Position numbers and translations under genes: made by a program. The notes under the pieces are model-generated. The model saw nothing but the letters and a program-made list of their open reading frames with translations. It did not search any database and had not been told where the DNA came from. A stretch of DNA of 48,353 nucleotides from Prosthecobacter sp. (lineage in GTDB: Bacteria; Verrucomicrobiota; Verrucomicrobiia; Verrucomicrobiales; Verrucomicrobiaceae). Numbering within the stretch: the first letter of the stretch is position 1; the number at the start of each line of letters is the position of its first letter. This document shows positions 10,712 to 17,866 of this stretch, one piece after another. The DNA lies in assembly GCF_029946185.1 (NCBI RefSeq), contig NZ_JAQSEA010000121.1, positions 1-48,353 on the forward strand, given 5' to 3'.

Positions 10712-11421
10712 TCTTTTGTTACACTCACCGGAGAACCGTTGAGCACCCATTCGTAGAAGAACTTCGCCGGATTACCGTCTGTCAGTGGCACTCGAATGCA
10801 GCCATGGGAGGCAGGGTAATCGGGAACACTGGTGAACCCATGAATGAAGACGTTGCCATTGATCTGCACGCTCCATGGCATCGGTGCATTGTGATAGAGG
10901 CTGGAATGATGCATGCGCGTGCGGAATGGCCCGGCGCGGAATTCACCCGCTGGCGTGCGCCCATCGCGGCCGGAACTGATGTGGGTTTGAAGCACCAAAC
11001 GATCTCCCTGCCATCCCTGAAGCTGCTGATTCTTGAGGCTGACCACCACTCGCTGTGCCCCGGCCTTCAACGTGAATCCACGAAACAAACCTCCTACTTT
11101 CACACGACCTTCTTCATCCATTGGCGACACCTGTGCTCCGGCCTCAGCCAGGAGATCCAGGCTGACCAGTTCAGTGCCGTCCGTCAGCGTGCGCAGTGAG
11201 CCTGCTCGTAATCCCAGTTCATTCAGCAGCAAGACCCTGCCCATTTCATCTCGCCCTACAGGCCATTTCAACTCATCGAGGGCTTCATTCACCGGTAGAA
11301 ACAGTTTCCCAGGCTCGGCGGCGAAGGTGATGGCATCAATCGTTGCTCCGCAAGTAGGGGAGGCCAGCGTGAGGCACGCCAATAGAGAAAAGAGCAGCGC
11401 GATTGCGCATCGTGAAATCAT
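10708..11421 (-). CDS. Secreted L,D-transpeptidase (YkuD domain)
   Basis: A 237-residue protein starting at ATG 11421 (MISRCAIALLFSLLACLTLA, signal peptide); an in-frame TTG at 11436 is the alternative. The N-terminal half resembles a copper-amine-oxidase-N-like or SH3-like substrate-binding region (KLFLPVNEALDELKWPVGRDEMGRVLL). The C-terminal YkuD domain carries HGFTSVPDYPASHGCIRVP, with catalytic Cys near residue 208 and the upstream His conserved. Such enzymes form 3-3 crosslinks in peptidoglycan or attach proteins to it in the periplasm. It is convergent with rsgA, sharing 4 bases. Confidence 0.9.
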   Translation of the reverse strand: MISRCAIALLFSLLACLTLASPTCGATIDAITFAAEPGKLFLPVNEALDELKWPVGRDEMGRVLLLNELGLRAGSLRTLTDGTELVSLDLLAEAGAQVSPMDEEGRVKVGGLFRGFTLKAGAQRVVVSLKNQQLQGWQGDRLVLQTHISSGRDGRTPAGEFRAGPFRTRMHHSSLYHNAPMPWSVQINGNVFIHGFTSVPDYPASHGCIRVPLTDGNPAKFFYEWVLNGSPVSVTKD

Positions 11422-11542
11422 AGAAGTTCGGTTCAAGATACGAAGGAACTGAAGCAGTCTTTACCCTCTTCCTACTGTCCATGCTTATTCACTAACAAAT
11501 TCCACCGGCAAAGCAGCCGCAGATGCGCTAATACATGCATTA

Positions 11543-12295
11543 ATGCCTCCCCAGCCACCCCCCACCCGTACCGGCCTCGCCCGCGCCATGTCAAAGCTCG
11601 GCTTCTGCTCACGCAGCCGTGCCACCGAACTGATCCGTATGGGCAAGGTGAAGGTAAACCTCGTCGTGCGGAAGAATCCGGAGTTCCCCGTGGTGCTCAA
11701 AAAGGACGTCATCATCATGGATGACGTCAGCATCAATCAGGCACCGCGTCTCTACGTCATGCTCAACAAGCCGCGCGGCCTCGTCACCAGCGCCTCGGAC
11801 GAACTCGGCCGCGAGACCGTGTTCTCCTGCTTCGAGAATTCCAAGCTCCCGCACCTCTCCCCTGTGGGCCGGCTGGACAAAGCCAGTGAAGGCATGCTGC
11901 TTTTCACCAATGACAACGCTTGGGCCGACACCATCACCAATCCCGACACCCATCTCGACAAAACCTATCACGTTCAAATCAGCGGCACCCTCGACGAGAA
12001 GCGCCTCGCGCAGATCAGACTGGGAGTCGTTGACGAGGAGCTAGGTGACCACCTCTCCGCCAAAGTCATCAAAATCCTCCGTGCCGGCGAAAAGAACATC
12101 TGGCTGGAAGTCGTCCTCGATGAAGGCCGCAACCGCCACATCCGCCGCCTGCTCGAAGCCTTCAACATCGAAGTCCTCCGCCTCGTCCGCGTCAAAATCG
12201 GCATGCTCGTCCTCGGCAACCTGCAAAAAGGCCAGTGGCGGGAACTCACCAAGTACGAAGTCTTGAAATCGCGTGAGCCGCAGGAACTGCGGTAA
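11543..12295 (+). CDS. RsuA/RluB/RluE/RluF family pseudouridine synthase
   Basis: A 250-residue protein with an N-terminal S4 RNA-binding domain (LARAMSKLGFCSRSRATELIRMGKVKVN) and a pseudouridine synthase domain. The catalytic motif is GRLDKASEGMLLFTND, in which the Asp is the nucleophile. MLNKPRGLVTS and EGRNRHIRRLLEAF are the other family motifs. It isomerises uridine in rRNA (RsuA in 16S; RluB/E/F in 23S). Which site is modified cannot be decided here. Intergenic space before it is 121 bases and AT-richer, a likely promoter region. Confidence 0.93.
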   Translation: MPPQPPPTRTGLARAMSKLGFCSRSRATELIRMGKVKVNLVVRKNPEFPVVLKKDVIIMDDVSINQAPRLYVMLNKPRGLVTSASDELGRETVFSCFENSKLPHLSPVGRLDKASEGMLLFTNDNAWADTITNPDTHLDKTYHVQISGTLDEKRLAQIRLGVVDEELGDHLSAKVIKILRAGEKNIWLEVVLDEGRNRHIRRLLEAFNIEVLRLVRVKIGMLVLGNLQKGQWRELTKYEVLKSREPQELR

Positions 12296-12304
12296 GCCGC
12301 GTCA

Positions 12305-13909
12305 TCACGTCCTCAACTGATCCCAGCTCAGTTTAAAGCGCGCCAGATACTTCTTCAGCCGATCCGCATCGTTCATCTTCGAACGCTTGGCCCGCGAAAC
12401 CGCGAACAGCTTGCGTCCGGCATCCGAGAGCGTCTTGCTTTCTCGACAGACCTGCAAAACAAAGTCGAGCTGAGCCAGATCAAACGGATCAATCTCCGCT
12501 CTCTGTGCCTCCGTCAGCACCGCGCATTCTCCGCCTGATGCTGAAGCACCAGCATCCCGCCATCCTTCGCGCAAACGTGCAGCCTCCGTCTCCACGCACC
12601 CCACCGTGATTCTCCCCTTCGGGGCCAGCGTCGCCATGCGCGTCACCGCCGCATTCAGGTCGCGGAAATTGGCGCTCCATTTCGCTTCGGGACTGCGCGC
12701 AAATTTGAGGAAGGCCTCGCGCGCCTCCTTGTTCATGCGCACCTGCCGCCGATGCGACTTAGCATAACGATCCAACTCGAAATCAAGGTTCGCAGCAATG
12801 TCTTCGCGGCGCTCGGCGAGACTCGGCAGCGTGAAAGTCCATAGGTTGATGCGCGCGAGCAAATCATCGCGAAATTTCCCATGAGCCACCTGCACCCGCA
12901 GATCACGATTCGTTCCCGCGATGAGTTGAAAGTCACTCTGCACAGCCTTGTCAGCGCCCAGCGGCAGGAAGGTCTTGTCTTCGAGCGCCCGCAGCAGCAT
13001 CGCCTGCTCATCCAGTCCCAGCTCGCCGATCTCATCCAGAAAAATCAGCCCCTTGTCCGCCTCCTTCAGCAGTCCCGGCCTGTCCGACTGCGCCCCCGTG
13101 AATGATCCGCGCTTATGACCAAACAACGCCGACATCGCCTGATCTCCACGCAGTGTGGCGCAGTTCACTTCAACGAATTTGCCGCTGAGGCCAGCGCGTG
13201 ACCGCCGCAGATCGTAGATGCGGCTGCCCAGCATGGATTTGCCCGCACCCGTCGGCCCCATGATGAGAATGGGAGCCTTCGAATTGACCGCCACAAGTTC
13301 GATCTGCTCGATCAGCTTGTTGAAGCCCTTGCTTTTCGTGGCGATGCCGCTCTTCAGGAAATCCAGCGTGCGCTCCTGCTCCTGCGCAAAGCGCGTGGAG
13401 AGCCGGTCATACTTCGACAGATCAAGATCAATGATCTCATAGCGCCCCGACGCCTTCGCATCGCGTCCGCCTTCGCGTGAGGGCGAAGTTTGCAGCAGCC
13501 GTGCCGGGATGAAGTTCGCCTCATTCAGCAGGAACCAGCAGATCTGCGCCACATGCGTTCCCGTCGTGAGATGGATCAAGTAGTCCGCCCTCTCCGGATC
13601 AAAGCTGTAGCCACGCACGAAATCATAGAGCCGTTCATACACCTCCTGCAAATCCCACGGATCCTTCAGCGCAAACTCATGCACCACCACCTCTGTTTCA
13701 GGCGACACCTTCTTGATGTCCGCTTTCACCTGCCGCGCCAGATCCGCAAACTTCGGCTCCGCCAGCAGTTCCAGCCGCGCAATCAGCAAATCCTCCTGCT
13801 GACACATCGCCACCGTAGGCCGCCATTTGGACCATCGTTCCGGCCCCGCCGCACGATCCAAGTTCGATCCGAGGAATCCAAAGACTGTGGTTGGGTTGCT
13901 GGCTGGCAT
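12305..13909 (-). CDS. rtcR: RtcR, sigma-54-dependent activator of RNA repair genes
   Basis: A 534-residue bacterial enhancer-binding protein. The start at 13909 (MPASNPTTVFGFLGSNLDRAAG) matches the RtcR-family opening; an upstream in-frame Met at 13981 would add an unlikely hydrophobic stretch. Residues ~1-185 form the N-terminal CARF-like sensor (VFGFLGSNLD...RWSKWRPTVAM; HLTTGTHVAQICWFLL). The AAA+ core has Walker A GPTGAGKSMLG, the sigma-54 contact loop GSFTGAQ, Walker B GLIFLDEIGEL, and sensor and Arg-finger residues in FRDDLLARINLW. A C-terminal HTH region ends the protein. In E. coli and Salmonella RtcR is turned on by damaged-tRNA ends and drives rtcBA. Here it faces a sigma-54 promoter at 14049-14064, so the arrangement is conserved. 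Confidence 0.95.
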   Translation of the reverse strand: MPASNPTTVFGFLGSNLDRAAGPERWSKWRPTVAMCQQEDLLIARLELLAEPKFADLARQVKADIKKVSPETEVVVHEFALKDPWDLQEVYERLYDFVRGYSFDPERADYLIHLTTGTHVAQICWFLLNEANFIPARLLQTSPSREGGRDAKASGRYEIIDLDLSKYDRLSTRFAQEQERTLDFLKSGIATKSKGFNKLIEQIELVAVNSKAPILIMGPTGAGKSMLGSRIYDLRRSRAGLSGKFVEVNCATLRGDQAMSALFGHKRGSFTGAQSDRPGLLKEADKGLIFLDEIGELGLDEQAMLLRALEDKTFLPLGADKAVQSDFQLIAGTNRDLRVQVAHGKFRDDLLARINLWTFTLPSLAERREDIAANLDFELDRYAKSHRRQVRMNKEAREAFLKFARSPEAKWSANFRDLNAAVTRMATLAPKGRITVGCVETEAARLREGWRDAGASASGGECAVLTEAQRAEIDPFDLAQLDFVLQVCRESKTLSDAGRKLFAVSRAKRSKMNDADRLKKYLARFKLSWDQLRT

Positions 13910-13912
13910 TAC

Positions 13913-13937
13913 GGATAAATAACTATCCAAAAGGATA
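13913..13937. promoter_or_regulatory. Interlocking inverted repeats upstream of rtcR
   Basis: The order GGATA (13913-13917), TATCC (13924-13928), GGATA (13933-13937) gives two overlapping inverted repeats, spaced by 6 and 4 bases. They lie 4 to 28 bases before the rtcR start, in an AT-rich stretch, and about 110-135 bases upstream of the sigma-54 promoter on the other strand. That is a normal distance for an activator upstream site, and it would also permit autoregulation. Assignment to RtcR is inference. Confidence 0.4.
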
Positions 13938-13956
13938 AAATAAAGCAAAAATATCA

Positions 13957-13984
13957 AGTGTGGCGAACATCGATAAAACACACT
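13957..13984. promoter_or_regulatory. Inverted repeat AGTGTG-n16-CACACT, possible RtcR upstream site
   Basis: AGTGTG at 13957-13962 and CACACT at 13979-13984 are exact inverted 6-mers separated by 16 bases (centre to centre 22 bases, two helical turns). The site lies 65-92 bases upstream of the sigma-54 promoter, a usual place for an enhancer-binding protein dimer. Which of this and the GGATA/TATCC repeats binds RtcR, if either, cannot be decided from one sequence. Confidence 0.4.
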
Positions 13985-14048
13985 AAATTTTTTCTTTCCC
14001 TGATTCTACAAGGCTTCCAGCCTCATCAGCCCCTCCCGTGCCAGGTAT

Positions 14049-14064
14049 TGGCACGCCACTAGCA
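14049..14064 (+). promoter_or_regulatory. Sigma-54 promoter of the rtc operon
   Basis: TGGCACGCCACTAGCA matches the sigma-54 consensus TGGCACG-N4-TTGCW at all fixed positions except one (TAGC for TTGC). The GG (-24) and GC (-12) doublets have the right spacing. Transcription should start near 14075, leaving a leader of about 310 bases before the slipin ATG at 14387. It points away from rtcR into the slipin-rtcB genes, exactly as expected for an RtcR-activated promoter. Confidence 0.85.
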
Positions 14065-14085
14065 TTAGTATATCCCGTTCTCCAA

Positions 14086-14192
14086 CTCCATGCGGTGACC
14101 AGCGGCGATGTGCCAATGGGAGCTGCGCATCGGTGAGGAGGGCGATCCTCTGGTAAAGGACTAACATCCTGGGGTTCGATCCCCCATTTTTT
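14086..14192 (+). ncRNA. tRNA-like (Y-RNA-like) RNA in the rtc leader
   Basis: A perfect T-arm is present: stem TGGGG (14170-14174) with CCCCA (14182-14186) around the 7-base loop TTCGATC, which has the TTCRA signature of a TpsiC loop. Upstream, TCCT (14146-14149) pairs with AGGA (14157-14160) around CTGGTAA, a D-arm-like hairpin containing GG. A mutually exclusive alternative pairs GAGGA (14135-14139) with TCCTC (14146-14150), and AGGA (14157-14160) with TCCT (14167-14170). An 8-bp helix (14106-14113 with 14125-14132, one G-U) precedes these. There is no acceptor stem or normal anticodon arm, and six T follow the T-arm (14187-14192), so it is not an ordinary tRNA. Bacterial Y RNAs that mimic tRNA are known in rtc operons; this is a candidate of that kind, but no Ro-binding motif was confirmed. 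Confidence 0.6.
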
Positions 14193-14195
14193 CTT

Positions 14196-14342
14196 CCCGG
14201 ATGGCCGGGGTGAACGCCTGCCGTGAAAGCGGTGGGCGGACACAACGGCTCGGTGACTTTGCGAGCTGTCAGGCACTCGCGGCGAAGGCCGCCGCGAGCG
14301 GGCAGCCAGGCAGTTCCCGTCATCAGCCGCCAGCCATCCGGG
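14196..14342 (+). ncRNA. Multi-branched structured RNA domain in the rtc leader
   Basis: CCCGGATGGC (14196-14205) is the exact reverse complement of GCCATCCGGG (14333-14342), giving a 10-bp closing helix. Inside it are three strong hairpins. The first pairs 14215-14223 with 14230-14238 (9 bp, two G-U) around TGAAAG. The second pairs 14245-14252 with 14262-14269 (8 bp, one G-U). The third pairs 14276-14284 with 14290-14298 (9 bp, perfect). A weaker CGGG/CCCG pair (14299-14302 with 14316-14319) may form a fourth. The domain ends 44 bases before the slipin start. It could be a second small RNA, a processed leader, or a translation control element; no known family was recognised. Reading through it as an N-terminal extension of slipin (ATG 14201) is unlikely. 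Confidence 0.5.
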
Positions 14343-14386
14343 CGGGAATCATTTTTCAAAACCAACACACATCCATCCCAATCTCG

Positions 14387-15115
14387 ATGACCTCTTTCAT
14401 CACCATCTTTCAACCCGCTCCTAGTTTCAGCTTCGTGATTCATGATCACGAAATCGCCCTGCATTTTCGCAACGGCTCCCACCTCGGCGTGCTTACTTCG
14501 GGCAAGCATCGCTTCTGGACCGCTGGGCATGAGGTGAAGCGCGTGGATACCCGCGAACAGATGATCCTCATCCAAGGCCAGGAACTCCTCACCGCCGATC
14601 AGGTTGCGGTGAAACTCAGCGTCGTCGCCGTGTATCGCGTGGCGGATGCGCTGACCATGCACCGCGCCTCCGCTGATCCTTTGGCGGTGCTCTATGTCGA
14701 AATCCAGCTCGCCCTGCGCCAAATCGTCGCCGCTGAAAATGCCGAGGCCTTTCTCCAGCTGAAAAGTGGACACGGGGCCAGGCTCCTGCCGCTCATCGCA
14801 GATCGCGCCGCTGCACTCGGTCTCAAAGTGGACCGTATCGATATCCGCGATGTCATGCTCCCCGCCGAACTGAAGCGCAGCTACATGGCCGTGCTTCAGC
14901 AGCGCCAGGAATCCAGCGCCGTGCTCGAAAAAGCCCGCTCCGAAACCGCCGCCCTCCGCAGCCTCGCCAACGCCGCCAAACTCATGCGCGACAACCCCGA
15001 ACTCCTCTCGCTCCGTTACCTGCAAACGATTCAGGAAATCGGAACCAGTGTCGGCAACACGCTGGTGCTGGGGCTGACCGATAGCGAGAAGCTGCATGCT
15101 GCAATGAAGTCGTAA
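14387..15115 (+). CDS. Slipin / SPFH (band 7) domain protein of the rtc operon
   Basis: A 242-residue SPFH-domain protein. The start at 14387 (MTSFITIFQPAPSFSF) is chosen because the 62 codons upstream fall in the structured RNA and look non-coding. SPFH features are VIHDHEIALHFRNGSHLGVLTSGKHRFW, KRVDTREQMILIQGQELLTADQVAVKLSVVAVYRV and LGLKVDRIDIRDVMLPAELK, followed by a helical region (YMAVLQQRQESSAVLEKARSE) and LRYLQTIQEIG. No obvious transmembrane helix is present, so it may be soluble or peripheral. Slipin-like genes recur in bacterial rtc operons, but their role in RNA repair is not known. Being first after the sigma-54 promoter, it is probably induced with rtcB. Confidence 0.88.
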   Translation: MTSFITIFQPAPSFSFVIHDHEIALHFRNGSHLGVLTSGKHRFWTAGHEVKRVDTREQMILIQGQELLTADQVAVKLSVVAVYRVADALTMHRASADPLAVLYVEIQLALRQIVAAENAEAFLQLKSGHGARLLPLIADRAAALGLKVDRIDIRDVMLPAELKRSYMAVLQQRQESSAVLEKARSETAALRSLANAAKLMRDNPELLSLRYLQTIQEIGTSVGNTLVLGLTDSEKLHAAMKS

Positions 15116-15176
15116 TCAAAACCTCCTGCCCCTGTTGCATGCGCAAGCAGGTGCTTCCAACCATCGATACCTTTTT

Positions 15177-16667
15177 ATGTCCACCTCACCATTCCACATC
15201 ACCGCCGAAGCTGAAGCCATCCTGCCTGCCCGCAACAACGCCGGTAAACCGATCACCGTGATCGGTACCGAGGCCATCCGTTCTGGCTTTGACGCCTCCT
15301 GCATCGAGCAGGCGCTCAACTCGCGCTCGGCTCCGGGCGTGACAGATCTCGTGCTCAATCCCGACGCGCACTCCGGTTACGGCGCACCGGTCGGCTGCGT
15401 GATGGTTTCGCCAACCCACATCTATCCAGGCCCGGTCGGCGTGGACATCAAGTGCTCCATGTCGCTGCTGCAGATGAACATCCCTGCCGACGCGATCATG
15501 GACAAAGCGATCCGCCGCCAGCTCATCGACGCCATTTTAACACGTACTCCCACCGGCGCAGGCCGTGGCCAGCGCGAGGCGAAAAAATCGCGCCGCGTGT
15601 CCGTCGATCTCGGTGTGCAGGTGTGCACCGAAGGCGCAAGCAAGAGTGTGTGCGAAGCACTCGGCATCCCGCCGGAGTGGGCGCTTCGCTGCGAAGACAG
15701 CGCGCACCTCGGCCACGATGGCAACGTCTCCACGCTGCACGAGCGTCTGGAAAAAATGCGCTCGTTCAACGGCTTCGCCGGATTTGAAAACAAGATGATG
15801 CAACTCGGCTCCTACGGCGGTGGCAACCACTTCGGTGAGTGCGAGATCGTGCAGCTTGCCGATGACGCCGCCATGCGTTCCACCGCCGAAGTTTTCGGTC
15901 TGCGCGACAATCACGTCGCCTTCTTGAGCCACTGCGGATCACGCGGGTTCGGAAACATCCTGGCGCAGCGTCAGTTCAAGGCGCTGGAAGGTTTCTTCCG
16001 CACCTGGGGACTGTCCTTTCCTGCCGATGACAAACAGCTCGTCTATGCACCGCTCGGAACTCCCGAGGCGGACGCGTATCTCGATGACATGGCGCTCGGG
16101 GCGAACTTCGCCACCGTGAACCACATGCTCATCAATGCCCTCGTGCTGGAAGCCTTCCAAGAAGTGCTGCCAGGGACGACGGGTGAGCTCGTGTACTTCA
16201 TCAGCCACAACATCGCTCGTCAGGAAGTGGTCGATAACCAGCTCGCCTGGGTCCACCGAAAGGGCGCCACTCGTGCCTTCCCCGGTGGGCACCACGCCCT
16301 CAAAGACACCCCTTTCGCCAACACCGGTCACCCCATCCTCCTGCCCGGAAATCCGCGCGATGGCTCCGTGATCATGGTCGCGAAACCCGATGCCGTGAAA
16401 AGCTGCTACAGCGTGAACCACGGTGCCGGCCGCTGCATGGGTCGCAAAGCCGCGGCTCGTACGCTCGATCAAAAGAGTGTCGATGCCGACTTCGAAACCC
16501 ACGACATCCTCTACAATGCCCGCCAATACCCAATCGACGAAGCCCCCAACGCCTACAAGGATTTCAAAGAAGTCCTCCGCAGCGTCGAAGCCGCCGGTCT
16601 CGCCCAGCAGGTCTGCAAACTCAAAGCCCGCTTTGTCATCAAAGACGCAGCGGAGGCGGATGATTGA
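15177..16667 (+). CDS. rtcB: RtcB RNA-splicing ligase
   Basis: A 496-residue RtcB family ligase. The start at 15177 (MSTSPFHITAEAEAILPA) is chosen because upstream in-frame residues are atypical. Metal and active-site motifs in order are NPDAHSGYGAPVGCV, GVDIKCSM (Asp90, Cys93 as Mn ligands), GGGNHFGE, FLSHCGSRGFG, ISHNIARQE, and SVNHGAGRCMGRKAA, where His415 is the expected guanylylation site. RtcB joins RNA 3'-phosphate or 2',3'-cyclic phosphate to 5'-OH ends using GTP and Mn. The metal loop reads GVDIKCSM instead of the common GVDIGCGM, indicating a distinct clade. It starts 61 bases after slipin. Confidence 0.96.
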   Translation: MSTSPFHITAEAEAILPARNNAGKPITVIGTEAIRSGFDASCIEQALNSRSAPGVTDLVLNPDAHSGYGAPVGCVMVSPTHIYPGPVGVDIKCSMSLLQMNIPADAIMDKAIRRQLIDAILTRTPTGAGRGQREAKKSRRVSVDLGVQVCTEGASKSVCEALGIPPEWALRCEDSAHLGHDGNVSTLHERLEKMRSFNGFAGFENKMMQLGSYGGGNHFGECEIVQLADDAAMRSTAEVFGLRDNHVAFLSHCGSRGFGNILAQRQFKALEGFFRTWGLSFPADDKQLVYAPLGTPEADAYLDDMALGANFATVNHMLINALVLEAFQEVLPGTTGELVYFISHNIARQEVVDNQLAWVHRKGATRAFPGGHHALKDTPFANTGHPILLPGNPRDGSVIMVAKPDAVKSCYSVNHGAGRCMGRKAAARTLDQKSVDADFETHDILYNARQYPIDEAPNAYKDFKEVLRSVEAAGLAQQVCKLKARFVIKDAAEADD

Positions 16668-16693
16668 ATAATTAAAACACAAAACCGGTCATC

Positions 16694-17278
16694 ATGAACG
16701 CAACCGACTTCAAGAATCATATCACTAAAATCAGACCTGGGGATGCGATTGCCAGCATTACTCCCCAACGTAACTTTAACATCCTGGCGTACTCCTATGG
16801 CGAAGCTGCGGAAATGCTGTCGAAGCACATTGGTGAAGAAGGGTTTTATAAAGACCTCGCTATACATCCAATCTGCTTCTTGTATCGCCACTCGCTCGAA
16901 TTGAGCTTCAAGCAAATTGTTTGGGATGGACGTCGGCTACTTGGAGAAAAAGCAAGGGTAGAGGAGTTGTGTCGAAGCCATGAAATCCAATCACTCTGGA
17001 CTGAAATTGAAGCCATTATGAATGCTGTGTGGCCTGAACTGCCATTCCCCGAAGCGGCACTAATACTACGGGAAGTTGTAGCTTGGTTTCATGGGGCAGA
17101 TCCAGGCAGTCTTGCCTTTCGGTATCCTTTTGATAAGAAACTTCAGGGTAATTTGACTGAACTCAGCCATATCAATCTGTCCACACTTGTGGAGGCGATG
17201 GAGATCTCGACGCGCTTTCTTGGGGGAGTGGCAAGCGCGGTGAGCGAATACTTGTCGGCGCAGCGAAATACTTGGTGA
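16694..17278 (+). CDS. Unknown helical protein between rtcB and rtcA (possibly HEPN-like)
   Basis: A 194-residue, largely helical protein, 26 bases after rtcB on the same strand. I do not recognise the family with confidence. Segments such as ICFLYRHSLELSFKQIVW (Arg65-His66) and CRSHEIQSLWTEIEAIM resemble small helical HEPN-like domains, some of which are RNases, but the canonical Rx4-6H motif is not clear. Its base composition is visibly more AT-rich than rtcB and rtcA, which suggests recent acquisition. The stop at 17278 directly abuts the stop of the convergent kinase-like gene. Position implies expression with rtcB; a role as RNase, toxin or RNA-repair accessory is speculation. Confidence 0.65.
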   Translation: MNATDFKNHITKIRPGDAIASITPQRNFNILAYSYGEAAEMLSKHIGEEGFYKDLAIHPICFLYRHSLELSFKQIVWDGRRLLGEKARVEELCRSHEIQSLWTEIEAIMNAVWPELPFPEAALILREVVAWFHGADPGSLAFRYPFDKKLQGNLTELSHINLSTLVEAMEISTRFLGGVASAVSEYLSAQRNTW

Positions 17279-17866
17279 TCATCTTACAATGCCTGACTGA
17301 GATTGCAGTTCATTCGATGGCTTGCACACCAGCACATCAATCGGCACCAAGCCATTGTCTGTCGCCAGTACATTGTTCGGCTCAGCATCCGACACGAGCA
17401 AGTTGTCGTCCTTCCGATACCAAGCGTCGCCAAAGCGAGTGCGATGCAACACAAACCCACGACACACCATGAACTCTCGAATCTCTGCCAGCGTGGCGGC
17501 TCGACCTCGAATGACCGGCTGGCGGCTTACCACCCGCAGGCGCCGCCCTTCGCCATGGACACCGAGAATCTCCCAATCCAAACCGAAGACCTCATTGGTG
17601 AGAGCAACGCGCGCTAAATATTCGGGGAGGCTGGCGAACTGTTTCGGGCCAAAAACACGACCAAATTCACCTGCATGGGTGGCTTTGATCACATGGCTTT
17701 CACCCTGCACGAACCAAACTTCATGCTCAGATCCCCGAGCCGAGCCAAATCCTGGCGGCAATGGGACTTGCTTCAATGGAAGAGGTTCGTCCATCGCCTC
17801 CAGAGCGGCAGGGCAGACTTGGTGTCGCGACCTGCCTTCGCGTGGGCTGAGACCTGCCGCTTCCAA
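17279..17866 (-). CDS. Kinase-like protein (polyvalent-protein-type Ser/Thr/Tyr kinase fold), start unclear
   Basis: A frame of 195 codons from TTG 17866 (first ATG at 17794, MDEPLPLKQ). The pattern is a small kinase-like domain of the sort found in phage/plasmid polyvalent proteins: GSEHEVWFV (glycine loop), HVIKATHAGEFGRV (Lys), YLARVALTNEVFG, RLRVVSRQP, then DAEPNNVL (catalytic-loop-like, Asp and Asn) and GLVPIDVLVC in place of DFG. Another minus-strand frame, 17773-17964 (MKMMQTDAQRLSHEDRLRI...), overlaps its start in a different phase and may be the real N-terminus separated by a frameshift. It sits in opposite orientation between the rtcB side and rtcA, so it interrupts the operon. Substrate unknown. 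Confidence 0.6.
   Translation of the reverse strand: MEAAGLSPREGRSRHQVCPAALEAMDEPLPLKQVPLPPGFGSARGSEHEVWFVQGESHVIKATHAGEFGRVFGPKQFASLPEYLARVALTNEVFGLDWEILGVHGEGRRLRVVSRQPVIRGRAATLAEIREFMVCRGFVLHRTRFGDAWYRKDDNLLVSDAEPNNVLATDNGLVPIDVLVCKPSNELQSQSGIVR

Noticed and set aside
14110-14200. A canonical tRNA gene suggested by GGTTCGATCCC
   Set aside because: The T-arm is perfect, but the 7 bases after it (TTTTTTC) have no acceptor-stem partner upstream and there is no 5-bp anticodon arm with a variable loop. It is treated as tRNA-like instead.
14201-14386. A 62-codon N-terminal extension of slipin from ATG 14201
   Set aside because: The extension falls within the paired RNA domain, has no SPFH-like sequence, and ATG 14387 gives a typical start.
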